A stretch of DNA of 64,000 nucleotides from Ranitomeya variabilis (GCF_051348905.1 NC_135238.1:92193988-92257987); one strand, 5' to 3'; shown: positions 1 to 7,498, numbered from the stretch's first letter. The notes: generated from the sequence alone by a model not told the origin. Numbers and translations: made by a program.

Positions 1-9
1 AAGTGTAAT

Positions 10-294
10 TCCACTGGTTTTATCTTTTAATGCTTGATGCATCCTTTATTCTCTAAAGAAAATTATATCATCTAATTCCTTTTTAAGCACTTCGACAGCA
101 GAGATTTTTTTCTCTCAACTGCACTATGTTAGGACTGTGGTAAAGACAGGTTTAATGTCATACAAGAACAAAAGTCCTCTTTTTTTGGCTAAAATGGCCC
201 AAACTGAGGTGAAGAAAGAAAAGCACTGCTGACATTCGAAATCAAGATTTTCTGTTTACTAAACAGGCGCTTTGACCAACTAAGCTAAAGACAA
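10..294. repeat. Left half of an internal tandem duplication (degenerate half)
   Basis: This segment is a diverged copy of 297-554. Both begin with TCCACTGGTTTTAT, then share ATGCTTGATGC, a weaker middle, a CA(A/T)TGCACTAT-like block (AACTGCACTAT here, AATTGCACTAT there), and end in a minus-strand tRNA-Thr sequence. The halves abut, so they look like one ancient tandem duplication of about 285 bp that predates amplification of the whole unit. The equivalent lies in every unit. Confidence 0.82.
221..294 (-). pseudogene. tRNA-Thr-like pseudogene, unit 1
   Basis: Aligned base for base with the intact tRNA-Thr at 481-554, about 60 of 74 positions match by my count. Six of the 14 differences fall in the last 9 bases of the plus strand, which are the 5' acceptor strand, so the acceptor stem cannot form: only about two of seven pairs remain. 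The D stem pairs (GCTT with AAGC), the anticodon stem has one mismatch, the loop still reads TTAGTAA with anticodon AGT, and the T stem pairs with two wobbles around an intact TTCGAAT loop. The A box is close to consensus; the B box has lost the flanking 53-61 G-C pair. A T4 run follows at the 3' end. It is unlikely to give a charged tRNA; a stable Pol III transcript is possible. Confidence 0.8.
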
Positions 295-474
295 AATCCA
301 CTGGTTTTATGTTGTTATGCTTGATGCCATCTTCCTTCCTTTTTGGCCCCTATACAGAAGAAATTCTTAATCTCACAATTGCACTATCAGTAGAGACGCA
401 GCCAAGGTAAATTTGAGGTTTTACGCAAGTGAAATTCCCATTTTTAAGATAGGAAGTTTGTTTTTCAGATGATG

Positions 475-478
475 AAAA
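475..478 (-). terminator. Pol III terminator of tRNA-Thr, unit 1
   Basis: TTTT followed by C on the minus strand, 2 nt past the discriminator base. The same run occurs at the same distance in every unit, so the tRNA-Thr precursor should have a very short 3' trailer. Confidence 0.85.
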
Positions 479-480
479 CA

Positions 481-554
481 AGGCACTGCTGAGATTCGAA
501 CTCAGGATCTCCTGTTTACTAGACAGGCGCTTTAACCAACTAAGCCACAGCACC
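481..554 (-). tRNA. tRNA-Thr-AGT: tRNA-Thr (AGT), unit 1
   Basis: A 74-nt gene read on the minus strand. Acceptor stem GGTGCTG pairs with CAGTGCC, with tandem wobbles U3-G70 and G4-U69; discriminator is U73. D stem GCTT/AAGC, anticodon stem CCTGT/ACAGG around loop CTAGTAA (anticodon AGT, read as IGU after A34 editing, for ACU/ACC/ACA threonine codons), T stem CTGAG/CTCAG around TTCGAAT. A box TGGCTTAGTTGG fits the consensus; B box AGTTCGAATCT departs at the edge pair. No intron and no encoded CCA, as in eukaryotic nuclear genes. A TTTT stop lies 2 nt past the end, at 475-478. This unit is the 8-bp longer form. The sequence is the same in every unit. Confidence 0.98.
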
Positions 555-1001
555 ACAAGCTGGAAAGCCTATGAAATCTAGGGAAGATGTCAGCACCAAT
601 CAAAACTTTCAAGTGGTTAACTTAGCAAGACAACATTGAGTTGAGTTTCATTCCATGCACACAGAAACGAGGAACAGGATGTAATTCTCAGTCATGAAGT
701 CCAGCTTTAATTTGGGACTTATTTTTCTTCCAAGTTATGACACAAAATAGGCGGATTGAAGGAATTCCACGGCAGGGCCAAAGGAGGAAAAATTAGGAAT
801 GATTGAAAAGTTGGTATTAAAACCCTGAGCACTGGTTTATTTCCTACAGAGTTTGCCCCAATCTAACTTTAAAAAATAGACACTGTAGGAGATAATATAA
901 GGCCACTCTGACAAAAGCTGACATAAAATCTTCAGAGAAAGCACACTGACTGGTAAAAATAATCATTACATCTTATCTCCTTAGCGCATGAGCGGCATGT
1001 A
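555..1001. other. Spacer between divergent tRNA-Thr and tRNA-Ser (447 bp)
   Basis: AT-rich DNA between the 5' ends of the two tRNA genes. I find no plausible ORF, no further tRNA and no snRNA-type PSE that I recognise. It holds most right-side marker sites: AAAGG or AATGG, the linked 'B' substitutions (TTCTTACAG, CATTCTAAC, GACAATG) and GCGGC/GCGCC/GTGCC just before tRNA-Ser. Equivalent spacers of 447-448 bp occur in all units except unit 16. Confidence 0.7.
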
Positions 1002-1083
1002 GACGAGGTGGCCGAGTGGTTAAGGCGATGGACTGCTAATCCATTGTGCTCTGCATGCATGGGTTCGTATCCCATCCTCGTCG
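1002..1083 (+). tRNA. tRNA-Ser-GCT: tRNA-Ser (GCT), unit 1, T-loop variant A58U
   Basis: An 82-nt class II tRNA gene. Acceptor GACGAGG pairs with CCTCGTC, discriminator G73. The D arm has GTGGTTAAGGC, the anticodon arm is TGGAC-TGCTAAT-CCA with anticodon GCT (AGC/AGU serine codons), and a long variable arm with a TGC-TCT-GCA stem core is the main known SerRS recognition feature. The T loop reads TTCGTAT rather than TTCGAAT (T at 1068), changing A58. That base forms the U54-A58 reverse-Hoogsteen pair, is the m1A58 site, and is a near-invariant B-box position, so this copy may be transcribed or folded poorly. C72. 5' flank GCGGC. Confidence 0.93.
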
Positions 1084-1112
1084 GTTTAATCTGCTTGTTA
1101 CACGTTGTATTG

Positions 1113-1116
1113 TTTT
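1113..1116 (+). terminator. First Pol III T-run after tRNA-Ser, unit 1
   Basis: First run of four T, 29 nt past the tRNA-Ser end; a second lies at 1123-1126. Only TTT occurs nearer (1085-1087). The primary transcript should carry a 3' trailer of about 30 nt or more, long enough to yield a trailer-derived small RNA after RNase Z cleavage. Confidence 0.7.
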
Positions 1117-1146
1117 GATTTCTTTTCTAGCCCAAGCGGTAGATAC

Positions 1147-1158
1147 TTCAAGCTTGAA
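1147..1158. other. 12-bp perfect palindrome in the right spacer, unit 1
   Basis: TTCAAGCTTGAA is its own reverse complement, extended by near-matching flanks (AC before, AGT after). It sits about 64 bp past tRNA-Ser in every unit and shows no variation in this window. It could be a protein binding site, but I know of no factor that fixes this. Confidence 0.5.
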
Positions 1159-1427
1159 AGTTTATCTTCCTTTTTAAGAAAGCTGCTATCAAACTTTGCA
1201 GAGTCAGAAGTGTAATTCCACTGGTTTTATCTTTTAATGCTTGATGCATCCTTTATTCTCTAAAGAAAATTATATCATCTAATTCCTTTTTAAGCACTTC
1301 GACAGCAGAGATTTTTTTCTCTCAACTGCACTATGTTAGGACTGTGGTAAAGACAGGTTTAATGTCATACAAGAACAAAAGTCCTCTTTTTTTGGCTAAA
1401 ATGGCCCAAACTGAGGTGAAGAAAGAA

Positions 1428-1501
1428 AAGCACTGCTGACATTCGAAATCAAGATTTTCTGTTTACTAAACAGGCGCTTTGACCAACTAAGCTAAAGACA
1501 A
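1428..1501 (-). pseudogene. tRNA-Thr-like pseudogene, unit 2
   Basis: Same 74 bases as the unit 1 copy; first short-form unit. Confidence 0.78.
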
Positions 1502-1690
1502 AATCCACTGGTTTTATGTTTGATGCCATCTTCCTTCCTTTTTGGCCCCTATACAGAAGAAATTCTTAATCTCACAATTGCACTATCAGTAGAGACGCAG
1601 CCAAGGTAAATTTGAGGTTTTACGCAAGTGAAATTCCCATTTTTAAGATAGGAAGTTTGTTTTTCAGATGATGAAAACAAGGCACTGCTG

Positions 1691-1701
1691 AGATTCGAAC
1701 T
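1691..1701 (-). promoter_or_regulatory. tRNA-Thr internal B box (example, unit 2)
   Basis: AGTTCGAATCT on the minus strand keeps the GTTCGA core of the consensus GGTTCGANNCC but has A and T in place of the outer G and C, a compensated change in the T stem. Confidence 0.8.
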
Positions 1702-1734
1702 CAGGATCTCCTGTTTACTAGACAGGCGCTTTAA

Positions 1735-1746
1735 CCAACTAAGCCA
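1735..1746 (-). promoter_or_regulatory. tRNA-Thr internal A box (example, unit 2)
   Basis: TGGCTTAGTTGG on the minus strand fits the TFIIIC A-box consensus TRGCNNAGYNGG. It covers the start of the D arm. Confidence 0.85.
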
Positions 1747-1753
1747 CAGCACC

Positions 1754-2200
1754 ACAAGCTGGAAAGCCTATGAAATCTAGGGAAGATGTCAGCACCAATC
1801 AAAACTTTCAAGTGGTTAACTTAGCAAGACAACATTGAGTTGAGTTTCATTCCATGCACACAGAAACGAGGAACAGGATGTAATTCTCAGTCATGAAGTC
1901 CAGCTTTAATTTGGGACTTATTTTTCTTCCAAGTTATGACACAAAATAGGCGGATTGAAGGAATTCCACGGCAGGGCCAAAGGAGGAAAAATTAGGAATG
2001 ATTGAAAAGTTGGTATTAAAACCCTGAGCACTGGTTTATTTCCTACAGAGTTTGCCCCAATCTAACTTTAAAAAATAGACACTGTAGGAGATAATATAAG
2101 GCCACTCTGACAAAAGCTGACATAAAATCTTCAGAGAAAGCACACTGACTGGTAAAAATAATCATTACATCTTATCTCCTTAGCGCATGAGCGGCATGTA
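1754..2200. other. Intergenic spacer, reference unit, nothing coding seen
   Basis: Standard form of the 447-bp spacer: AAAGG, TTCCTACAG, CAATCTAAC, GACACTG and GCGGC. No gene-like content recognised. Confidence 0.7.
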
Positions 2201-2207
2201 GACGAGG

Positions 2208-2218
2208 TGGCCGAGTGG
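2208..2218 (+). promoter_or_regulatory. tRNA-Ser internal A box (example, unit 2)
   Basis: TGGCCGAGTGG fits the A-box consensus at the start of the D arm. Confidence 0.85.
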
Positions 2219-2260
2219 TTAAGGCGATGGACTGCTAATCCATTGTGCTCTGCATGCATG

Positions 2261-2271
2261 GGTTCGAATCC
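2261..2271 (+). promoter_or_regulatory. tRNA-Ser internal B box (example, unit 2)
   Basis: GGTTCGAATCC matches the TFIIIC B-box consensus at every position. Units 1, 6, 11, 21, 22, 23 and 28 depart from it. Confidence 0.9.
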
Positions 2272-2282
2272 CATCCTCGTCG

Positions 2283-2627
2283 GTTTAATCTGCTTGTTAC
2301 ACGTTGTATTGTTTTGATTTCTTTTCTAGCCCAAGCGGTAGATACTTCAAGCTTGAAAGTTTATCTTCCTTTTTAAGAAAGCTGCTATCAAACTTTGCAG
2401 AGTCAGAAGTGTAATTCCACTGGTTTTATCTTTTAATGCTTGATGCATCCTTTATTCTCTAAAGAAAATTATATCATCTAATTCCTTTTTAAGCACTTCG
2501 ACAGCAGAGATTTTTTTCTCTCAACTGCACTATGTTAGGACTGTGGTAAAGACAGGTTTAATGTCATACAAGAACAAAAGTCCTCTTTTTTTTGGCTAAA
2601 ATGGCCCAAACTGAGGTGAAGAAAGAA
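2283..2627. other. Intergenic spacer from tRNA-Ser to next pseudogene (345 bp)
   Basis: Contains the tRNA-Ser T-runs (2312-2315 and 2322-2325), the TTCAAGCTTGAA palindrome (2346-2357) and most of the left half of the internal duplication. No coding content seen. In unit 3 the T-run before the pseudogene is one T longer. Confidence 0.7.
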
Positions 2628-2701
2628 AAGCACTGCTGACATTCGAAATCAAGATTTTCTGTTTACTAAACAGGCGCTTTGACCAACTAAGCTAAAGACA
2701 A
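2628..2701 (-). pseudogene. tRNA-Thr-like pseudogene, unit 3
   Basis: Same sequence; T8 run in its 3' flank. Confidence 0.78.
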
Positions 2702-2879
2702 AATCCACTGGTTTTATGTTTGATGCCATCTTCCTTCCTTTTTGGCCCCTATACAGAAGAAATTCTTAATCTCACAATTGCACTATCAGTAGAGACGCAG
2801 CCAAGGTAAATTTGAGGTTTTACGCAAGTGAAATTCCCATTTTTAAGATAGGAAGTTTGTTTTTCAGATGATGAAAACA

Positions 2880-2953
2880 AGGCACTGCTGAGATTCGAAC
2901 TCAGGATCTCCTGTTTACTAGACAGGCGCTTTAACCAACTAAGCCACAGCACC
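2880..2953 (-). tRNA. tRNA-Thr-AGT: tRNA-Thr (AGT), unit 3
   Basis: Intact, short-form unit, 1200 bp because of the T8 run. Confidence 0.98.
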
Positions 2954-3400
2954 ACAAGCTGGAAAGCCTATGAAATCTAGGGAAGATGTCAGCACCAATC
3001 AAAACTTTCAAGTGGTTAACTTAGCAAGACAACATTGAGTTGAGTTTCATTCCATGCACACAGAAACGAGGAACAGGATGTAATTCTCAGTCATGAAGTC
3101 CAGCTTTAATTTGGGACTTATTTTTCTTCCAAGTTATGACACAAAATAGGCGGATTGAAGGAATTCCACGGCAGGGCCAAAGGAGGAAAAATTAGGAATG
3201 ATTGAAAAGTTGGTATTAAAACCCTGAGCACTGGTTTATTTCCTACAGAGTTTGCCCCAATCTAACTTTAAAAAATAGACACTGTAGGAGATAATATAAG
3301 GCCACTCTGACAAAAGCTGACATAAAATCTTCAGAGAAAGCACACTGACTGGTAAAAATAATCATTACATCTTATCTCCTTAGCGCATGAGCGGCATGTA

Positions 3401-3482
3401 GACGAGGTGGCCGAGTGGTTAAGGCGATGGACTGCTAATCCATTGTGCTCTGCATGCATGGGTTCGAATCCCATCCTCGTCG
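3401..3482 (+). tRNA. tRNA-Ser-GCT: tRNA-Ser (GCT), unit 3
   Basis: Standard, C72, GCGGC flank. Confidence 0.98.
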
Positions 3483-3826
3483 GTTTAATCTGCTTGTTAC
3501 ACGTTGTATTGTTTTGATTTCTTTTCTAGCCCAAGCGGTAGATACTTCAAGCTTGAAAGTTTATCTTCCTTTTTAAGAAAGCTGCTATCAAACTTTGCAG
3601 AGTCAGAAGTGTAATTCCACTGGTTTTATCTTTTAATGCTTGATGCATCCTTTATTCTCTAAAGAAAATTATATCATCTAATTCCTTTTTAAGCACTTCG
3701 ACAGCAGAGATTTTTTTCTCTCAACTGCACTATGTTAGGACTGTGGTAAAGACAGGTTTAATGTCATACAAGAACAAAAGTCCTCTTTTTTTGGCTAAAA
3801 TGGCCCAAACTGAGGTGAAGAAAGAA

Positions 3827-3900
3827 AAGCACTGCTGACATTCGAAATCAAGATTTTCTGTTTACTAAACAGGCGCTTTGACCAACTAAGCTAAAGACAA
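3827..3900 (-). pseudogene. tRNA-Thr-like pseudogene, unit 4
   Basis: Same sequence as unit 2. Confidence 0.78.
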
Positions 3901-4078
3901 AATCCACTGGTTTTATGTTTGATGCCATCTTCCTTCCTTTTTGGCCCCTATACAGAAGAAATTCTTAATCTCACAATTGCACTATCAGTAGAGACGCAGC
4001 CAAGGTAAATTTGAGGTTTTACGCAAGTGAAATTCCCATTTTTAAGATAGGAAGTTTGTTTTTCAGATGATGAAAACA

Positions 4079-4152
4079 AGGCACTGCTGAGATTCGAACT
4101 CAGGATCTCCTGTTTACTAGACAGGCGCTTTAACCAACTAAGCCACAGCACC
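4079..4152 (-). tRNA. tRNA-Thr-AGT: tRNA-Thr (AGT), unit 4
   Basis: Intact, short-form unit. Confidence 0.98.
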
Positions 4153-4599
4153 ACAAGCTGGAAAGCCTATGAAATCTAGGGAAGATGTCAGCACCAATCA
4201 AAACTTTCAAGTGGTTAACTTAGCAAGACAACATTGAGTTGAGTTTCATTCCATGCACACAGAAACGAGGAACAGGATGTAATTCTCAGTCATGAAGTCC
4301 AGCTTTAATTTGGGACTTATTTTTCTTCCAAGTTATGACACAAAATAGGCGGATTGAAGGAATTCCACGGCAGGGCCAAAGGAGGAAAAATTAGGAATGA
4401 TTGAAAAGTTGGTATTAAAACCCTGAGCACTGGTTTATTTCCTACAGAGTTTGCCCCAATCTAACTTTAAAAAATAGACACTGTAGGAGATAATATAAGG
4501 CCACTCTGACAAAAGCTGACATAAAATCTTCAGAGAAAGCACACTGACTGGTAAAAATAATCATTACATCTTATCTCCTTAGCGCATGAGCGGCATGTA

Positions 4600-4681
4600 G
4601 ACGAGGTGGCCGAGTGGTTAAGGCGATGGACTGCTAATCCATTGTGCTCTGCATGCATGGGTTCGAATCCCATCCTCGTTG
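4600..4681 (+). tRNA. tRNA-Ser-GCT: tRNA-Ser (GCT), unit 4, U72 form
   Basis: First copy with T at position 72, so the terminal acceptor pair is G1-U72 instead of G1-C72. Otherwise standard, GCGGC flank. Confidence 0.97.
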
Positions 4682-5025
4682 GTTTAATCTGCTTGTTACA
4701 CGTTGTATTGTTTTGATTTCTTTTCTAGCCCAAGCGGTAGATACTTCAAGCTTGAAAGTTTATCTTCCTTTTTAAGAAAGCTGCTATCAAACTTTGCAGA
4801 GTCAGAAGTGTAATTCCACTGGTTTTATCTTTTAATGCTTGATGCATCCTTTATTCTCTAAAGAAAATTATATCATCTAATTCCTTTTTAAGCACTTCGA
4901 CAGCAGAGATTTTTTTCTCTCAACTGCACTATGTTAGGACTGTGGTAAAGACAGGTTTAATGTCATACAAGAACAAAAGTCCTCTTTTTTTGGCTAAAAT
5001 GGCCCAAACTGAGGTGAAGAAAGAA

Positions 5026-5099
5026 AAGCACTGCTGACATTCGAAATCAAGATTTTCTGTTTACTAAACAGGCGCTTTGACCAACTAAGCTAAAGACAA
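5026..5099 (-). pseudogene. tRNA-Thr-like pseudogene, unit 5
   Basis: Same sequence as unit 2. Confidence 0.78.
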
Positions 5100-5277
5100 A
5101 ATCCACTGGTTTTATGTTTGATGCCATCTTCCTTCCTTTTTGGCCCCTATACAGAAGAAATTCTTAATCTCACAATTGCACTATCAGTAGAGACGCAGCC
5201 AAGGTAAATTTGAGGTTTTACGCAAGTGAAATTCCCATTTTTAAGATAGGAAGTTTGTTTTTCAGATGATGAAAACA

Positions 5278-5351
5278 AGGCACTGCTGAGATTCGAACTC
5301 AGGATCTCCTGTTTACTAGACAGGCGCTTTAACCAACTAAGCCACAGCACC
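5278..5351 (-). tRNA. tRNA-Thr-AGT: tRNA-Thr (AGT), unit 5
   Basis: Intact, short-form unit. Confidence 0.98.
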
Positions 5352-5798
5352 ACAAGCTGGAAAGCCTATGAAATCTAGGGAAGATGTCAGCACCAATCAA
5401 AACTTTCAAGTGGTTAACTTAGCAAGACAACATTGAGTTGAGTTTCATTCCATGCACACAGAAACGAGGAACAGGATGTAATTCTCAGTCATGAAGTCCA
5501 GCTTTAATTTGGGACTTATTTTTCTTCCAAGTTATGACACAAAATAGGCGGATTGAAGGAATTCCACGGCAGGGCCAAAGGAGGAAAAATTAGGAATGAT
5601 TGAAAAGTTGGTATTAAAACCCTGAGCACTGGTTTATTTCCTACAGAGTTTGCCCCAATCTAACTTTAAAAAATAGACACTGTAGGAGATAATATAAGGC
5701 CACTCTGACAAAAGCTGACATAAAATCTTCAGAGAAAGCACACTGACTGGTAAAAATAATCATTACATCTTATCTCCTTAGCGCATGAGCGGCATGTA

Positions 5799-5880
5799 GA
5801 CGAGGTGGCCGAGTGGTTAAGGCGATGGACTGCTAATCCATTGTGCTCTGCATGCATGGGTTCGAATCCCATCCTCGTCG
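5799..5880 (+). tRNA. tRNA-Ser-GCT: tRNA-Ser (GCT), unit 5
   Basis: Standard, C72, GCGGC flank. Confidence 0.98.
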
Positions 5881-6225
5881 GTTTAATCTGCTTGTTACAC
5901 GTTGTATTGTTTTGATTTCTTTTCTAGCCCAAGCGGTAGATACTTCAAGCTTGAAAGTTTATCTTCCTTTTTAAGAAAGCTGCTATCAAACTTTGCAGAG
6001 TCAGAAGTGTAATTCCACTGGTTTTATCTTTTAATGCTTGATGCATCCTTTATTCTCTAAAGAAAATTATATCATCTAATTCCTTTTTTAAGCACTTCGA
6101 CAGCAGAGATTTTTTTCTCTCAACTGCACTATGTTAGGACTGTGGTAAAGACAGGTTTAATGTCATACAAGAACAAAAGTCCTCTTTTTTTGGCTAAAAT
6201 GGCCCAAACTGAGGTGAAGAAAGAA

Positions 6226-6299
6226 AAGCACTGCTGACATTCGAAATCAAGATTTTCTGTTTACTAAACAGGCGCTTTGACCAACTAAGCTAAAGACAA
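6226..6299 (-). pseudogene. tRNA-Thr-like pseudogene, unit 6
   Basis: Same sequence; this unit has one extra T in an early T-run near 6082-6088. Confidence 0.78.
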
Positions 6300-6477
6300 A
6301 ATCCACTGGTTTTATGTTTGATGCCATCTTCCTTCCTTTTTGGCCCCTATACAGAAGAAATTCTTAATCTCACAATTGCACTATCAGTAGAGACGCAGCC
6401 AAGGTAAATTTGAGGTTTTACGCAAGTGAAATTCCCATTTTTAAGATAGGAAGTTTGTTTTTCAGATGATGAAAACA

Positions 6478-6551
6478 AGGCACTGCTGAGATTCGAACTC
6501 AGGATCTCCTGTTTACTAGACAGGCGCTTTAACCAACTAAGCCACAGCACC
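6478..6551 (-). tRNA. tRNA-Thr-AGT: tRNA-Thr (AGT), unit 6
   Basis: Intact, short-form unit. Confidence 0.98.
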
Positions 6552-6998
6552 ACAAGCTGGAAAGCCTATGAAATCTAGGGAAGATGTCAGCACCAATCAA
6601 AACTTTCAAGTGGTTAACTTAGCAAGACAACATTGAGTTGAGTTTCATTCCATGCACACAGAAACGAGGAACAGGATGTAATTCTCAGTCATGAAGTCCA
6701 GCTTTAATTTGGGACTTATTTTTCTTCCAAGTTATGACACAAAATAGGCGGATTGAAGGAATTCCACGGCAGGGCCAAAGGAGGAAAAATTAGGAATGAT
6801 TGAAAAGTTGGTATTAAAACCCTGAGCACTGGTTTATTTCCTACAGAGTTTGCCCCAATCTAACTTTAAAAAATAGACACTGTAGGAGATAATATAAGGC
6901 CACTCTGACAAAAGCTGACATAAAATCTTCAGAGAAAGCACACTGACTGGTAAAAATAATCATTACATCTTATCTCCTTAGCGCATGAGCGCCATGTA

Positions 6999-7080
6999 GA
7001 CGAGGTGGCCGAGTGGTTAAGGCGATGGACTGCTAATCCATTGTGCTCTGCATGCATGGGTTTGAATCCCATCCTCGTCG
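6999..7080 (+). tRNA. tRNA-Ser-GCT: tRNA-Ser (GCT), unit 6, T-loop variant C56U
   Basis: T loop TTTGAAT (T at 7063), changing C56, which pairs with G19 to join the D and T loops and is a core B-box base. C72. Linked flanks: GCGCC before the gene and GATTTATTTT after it. Same haplotype in units 21, 22, 23 and 28. Confidence 0.93.
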
Positions 7081-7424
7081 GTTTAATCTGCTTGTTACAC
7101 GTTGTATTGTTTTGATTTATTTTCTAGCCCAAGCGGTAGATACTTCAAGCTTGAAAGTTTATCTTCCTTTTTAAGAAAGCTGCTATCAAACTTTGCAGAG
7201 TCAGAAGTGTAATTCCACTGGTTTTATCTTTTAATGCTTGATGCATCCTTTATTCTCTAAAGAAAATTATATCATCTAATTCCTTTTTAAGCACTTCGAC
7301 AGCAGAGATTTTTTTCTCTCAACTGCACTATGTTAGGACTGTGGTAAAGACAGGTTTAATGTCATACAAGAACAAAAGTCCTCTTTTTTTGGCTAAAATG
7401 GCCCAAACTGAGGTGAAGAAAGAA

Positions 7425-7498
7425 AAGCACTGCTGACATTCGAAATCAAGATTTTCTGTTTACTAAACAGGCGCTTTGACCAACTAAGCTAAAGACAA
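7425..7498 (-). pseudogene. tRNA-Thr-like pseudogene, unit 7
   Basis: Same sequence as unit 2. Confidence 0.78.

Larger units (their letters stand above)
297..554. repeat. Right half of the internal tandem duplication (holds the intact tRNA-Thr)
   Basis: Partner of 10-294. It ends with the intact tRNA-Thr, whereas the left half ends with a degenerate one. It retains the GTTATGCT octamer missing from most other units; the left half has TTTAATGCTTGATG at the matching place, which suggests that the longer form is ancestral. Confidence 0.82.
1680..1753 (-). tRNA. tRNA-Thr-AGT: tRNA-Thr (AGT), unit 2
   Basis: Intact. Short-form unit, T7 run in the left half. A box at 1735-1746, B box at 1691-1701, T4 stop at 1674-1677. 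Confidence 0.98.
2201..2282 (+). tRNA. tRNA-Ser-GCT: tRNA-Ser (GCT), unit 2, standard form
   Basis: Standard sequence: TTCGAAT T loop, C72, G73. The variable-arm stem ends in G-U and U-G pairs, where the human gene as I recall it has G-C. A box at 2208-2218, B box at 2261-2271. 5' flank GCGGC. Confidence 0.98.
1208..2406. repeat. Reference repeat unit (unit 2, 1199 bp)
   Basis: A typical unit, used as reference. Order: pseudo-tRNA-Thr (minus, 1428-1501), tRNA-Thr (minus, 1680-1753), spacer, tRNA-Ser (plus, 2201-2282), spacer. It carries the short form, uninterrupted T7 run, GCGGC before tRNA-Ser and C72. The unit start is arbitrary, set to match the first base of the window. Confidence 0.97.

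Noticed and set aside
221-294. A third functional tRNA gene per unit
   Set aside because: The acceptor stem cannot form and the B box is degraded, so it is called a pseudogene despite an intact anticodon arm.
350-556. A 68-codon minus-strand ORF in nearly every unit (begins MVLWLSWLKRL)
   Set aside because: Its first two dozen codons are the tRNA-Thr gene read as protein and the rest is its 3' flank. It drops out wherever one T is added in the flank (units 31, 36, 39, 41, 47), and no ribosome or protein feature supports it.
592-625. Possible tRNA remnant suggested by GTGGTTAACTTAG in the middle spacer
   Set aside because: Resembles a D-arm over a few bases only; no anticodon arm or T arm follows at tRNA spacing.
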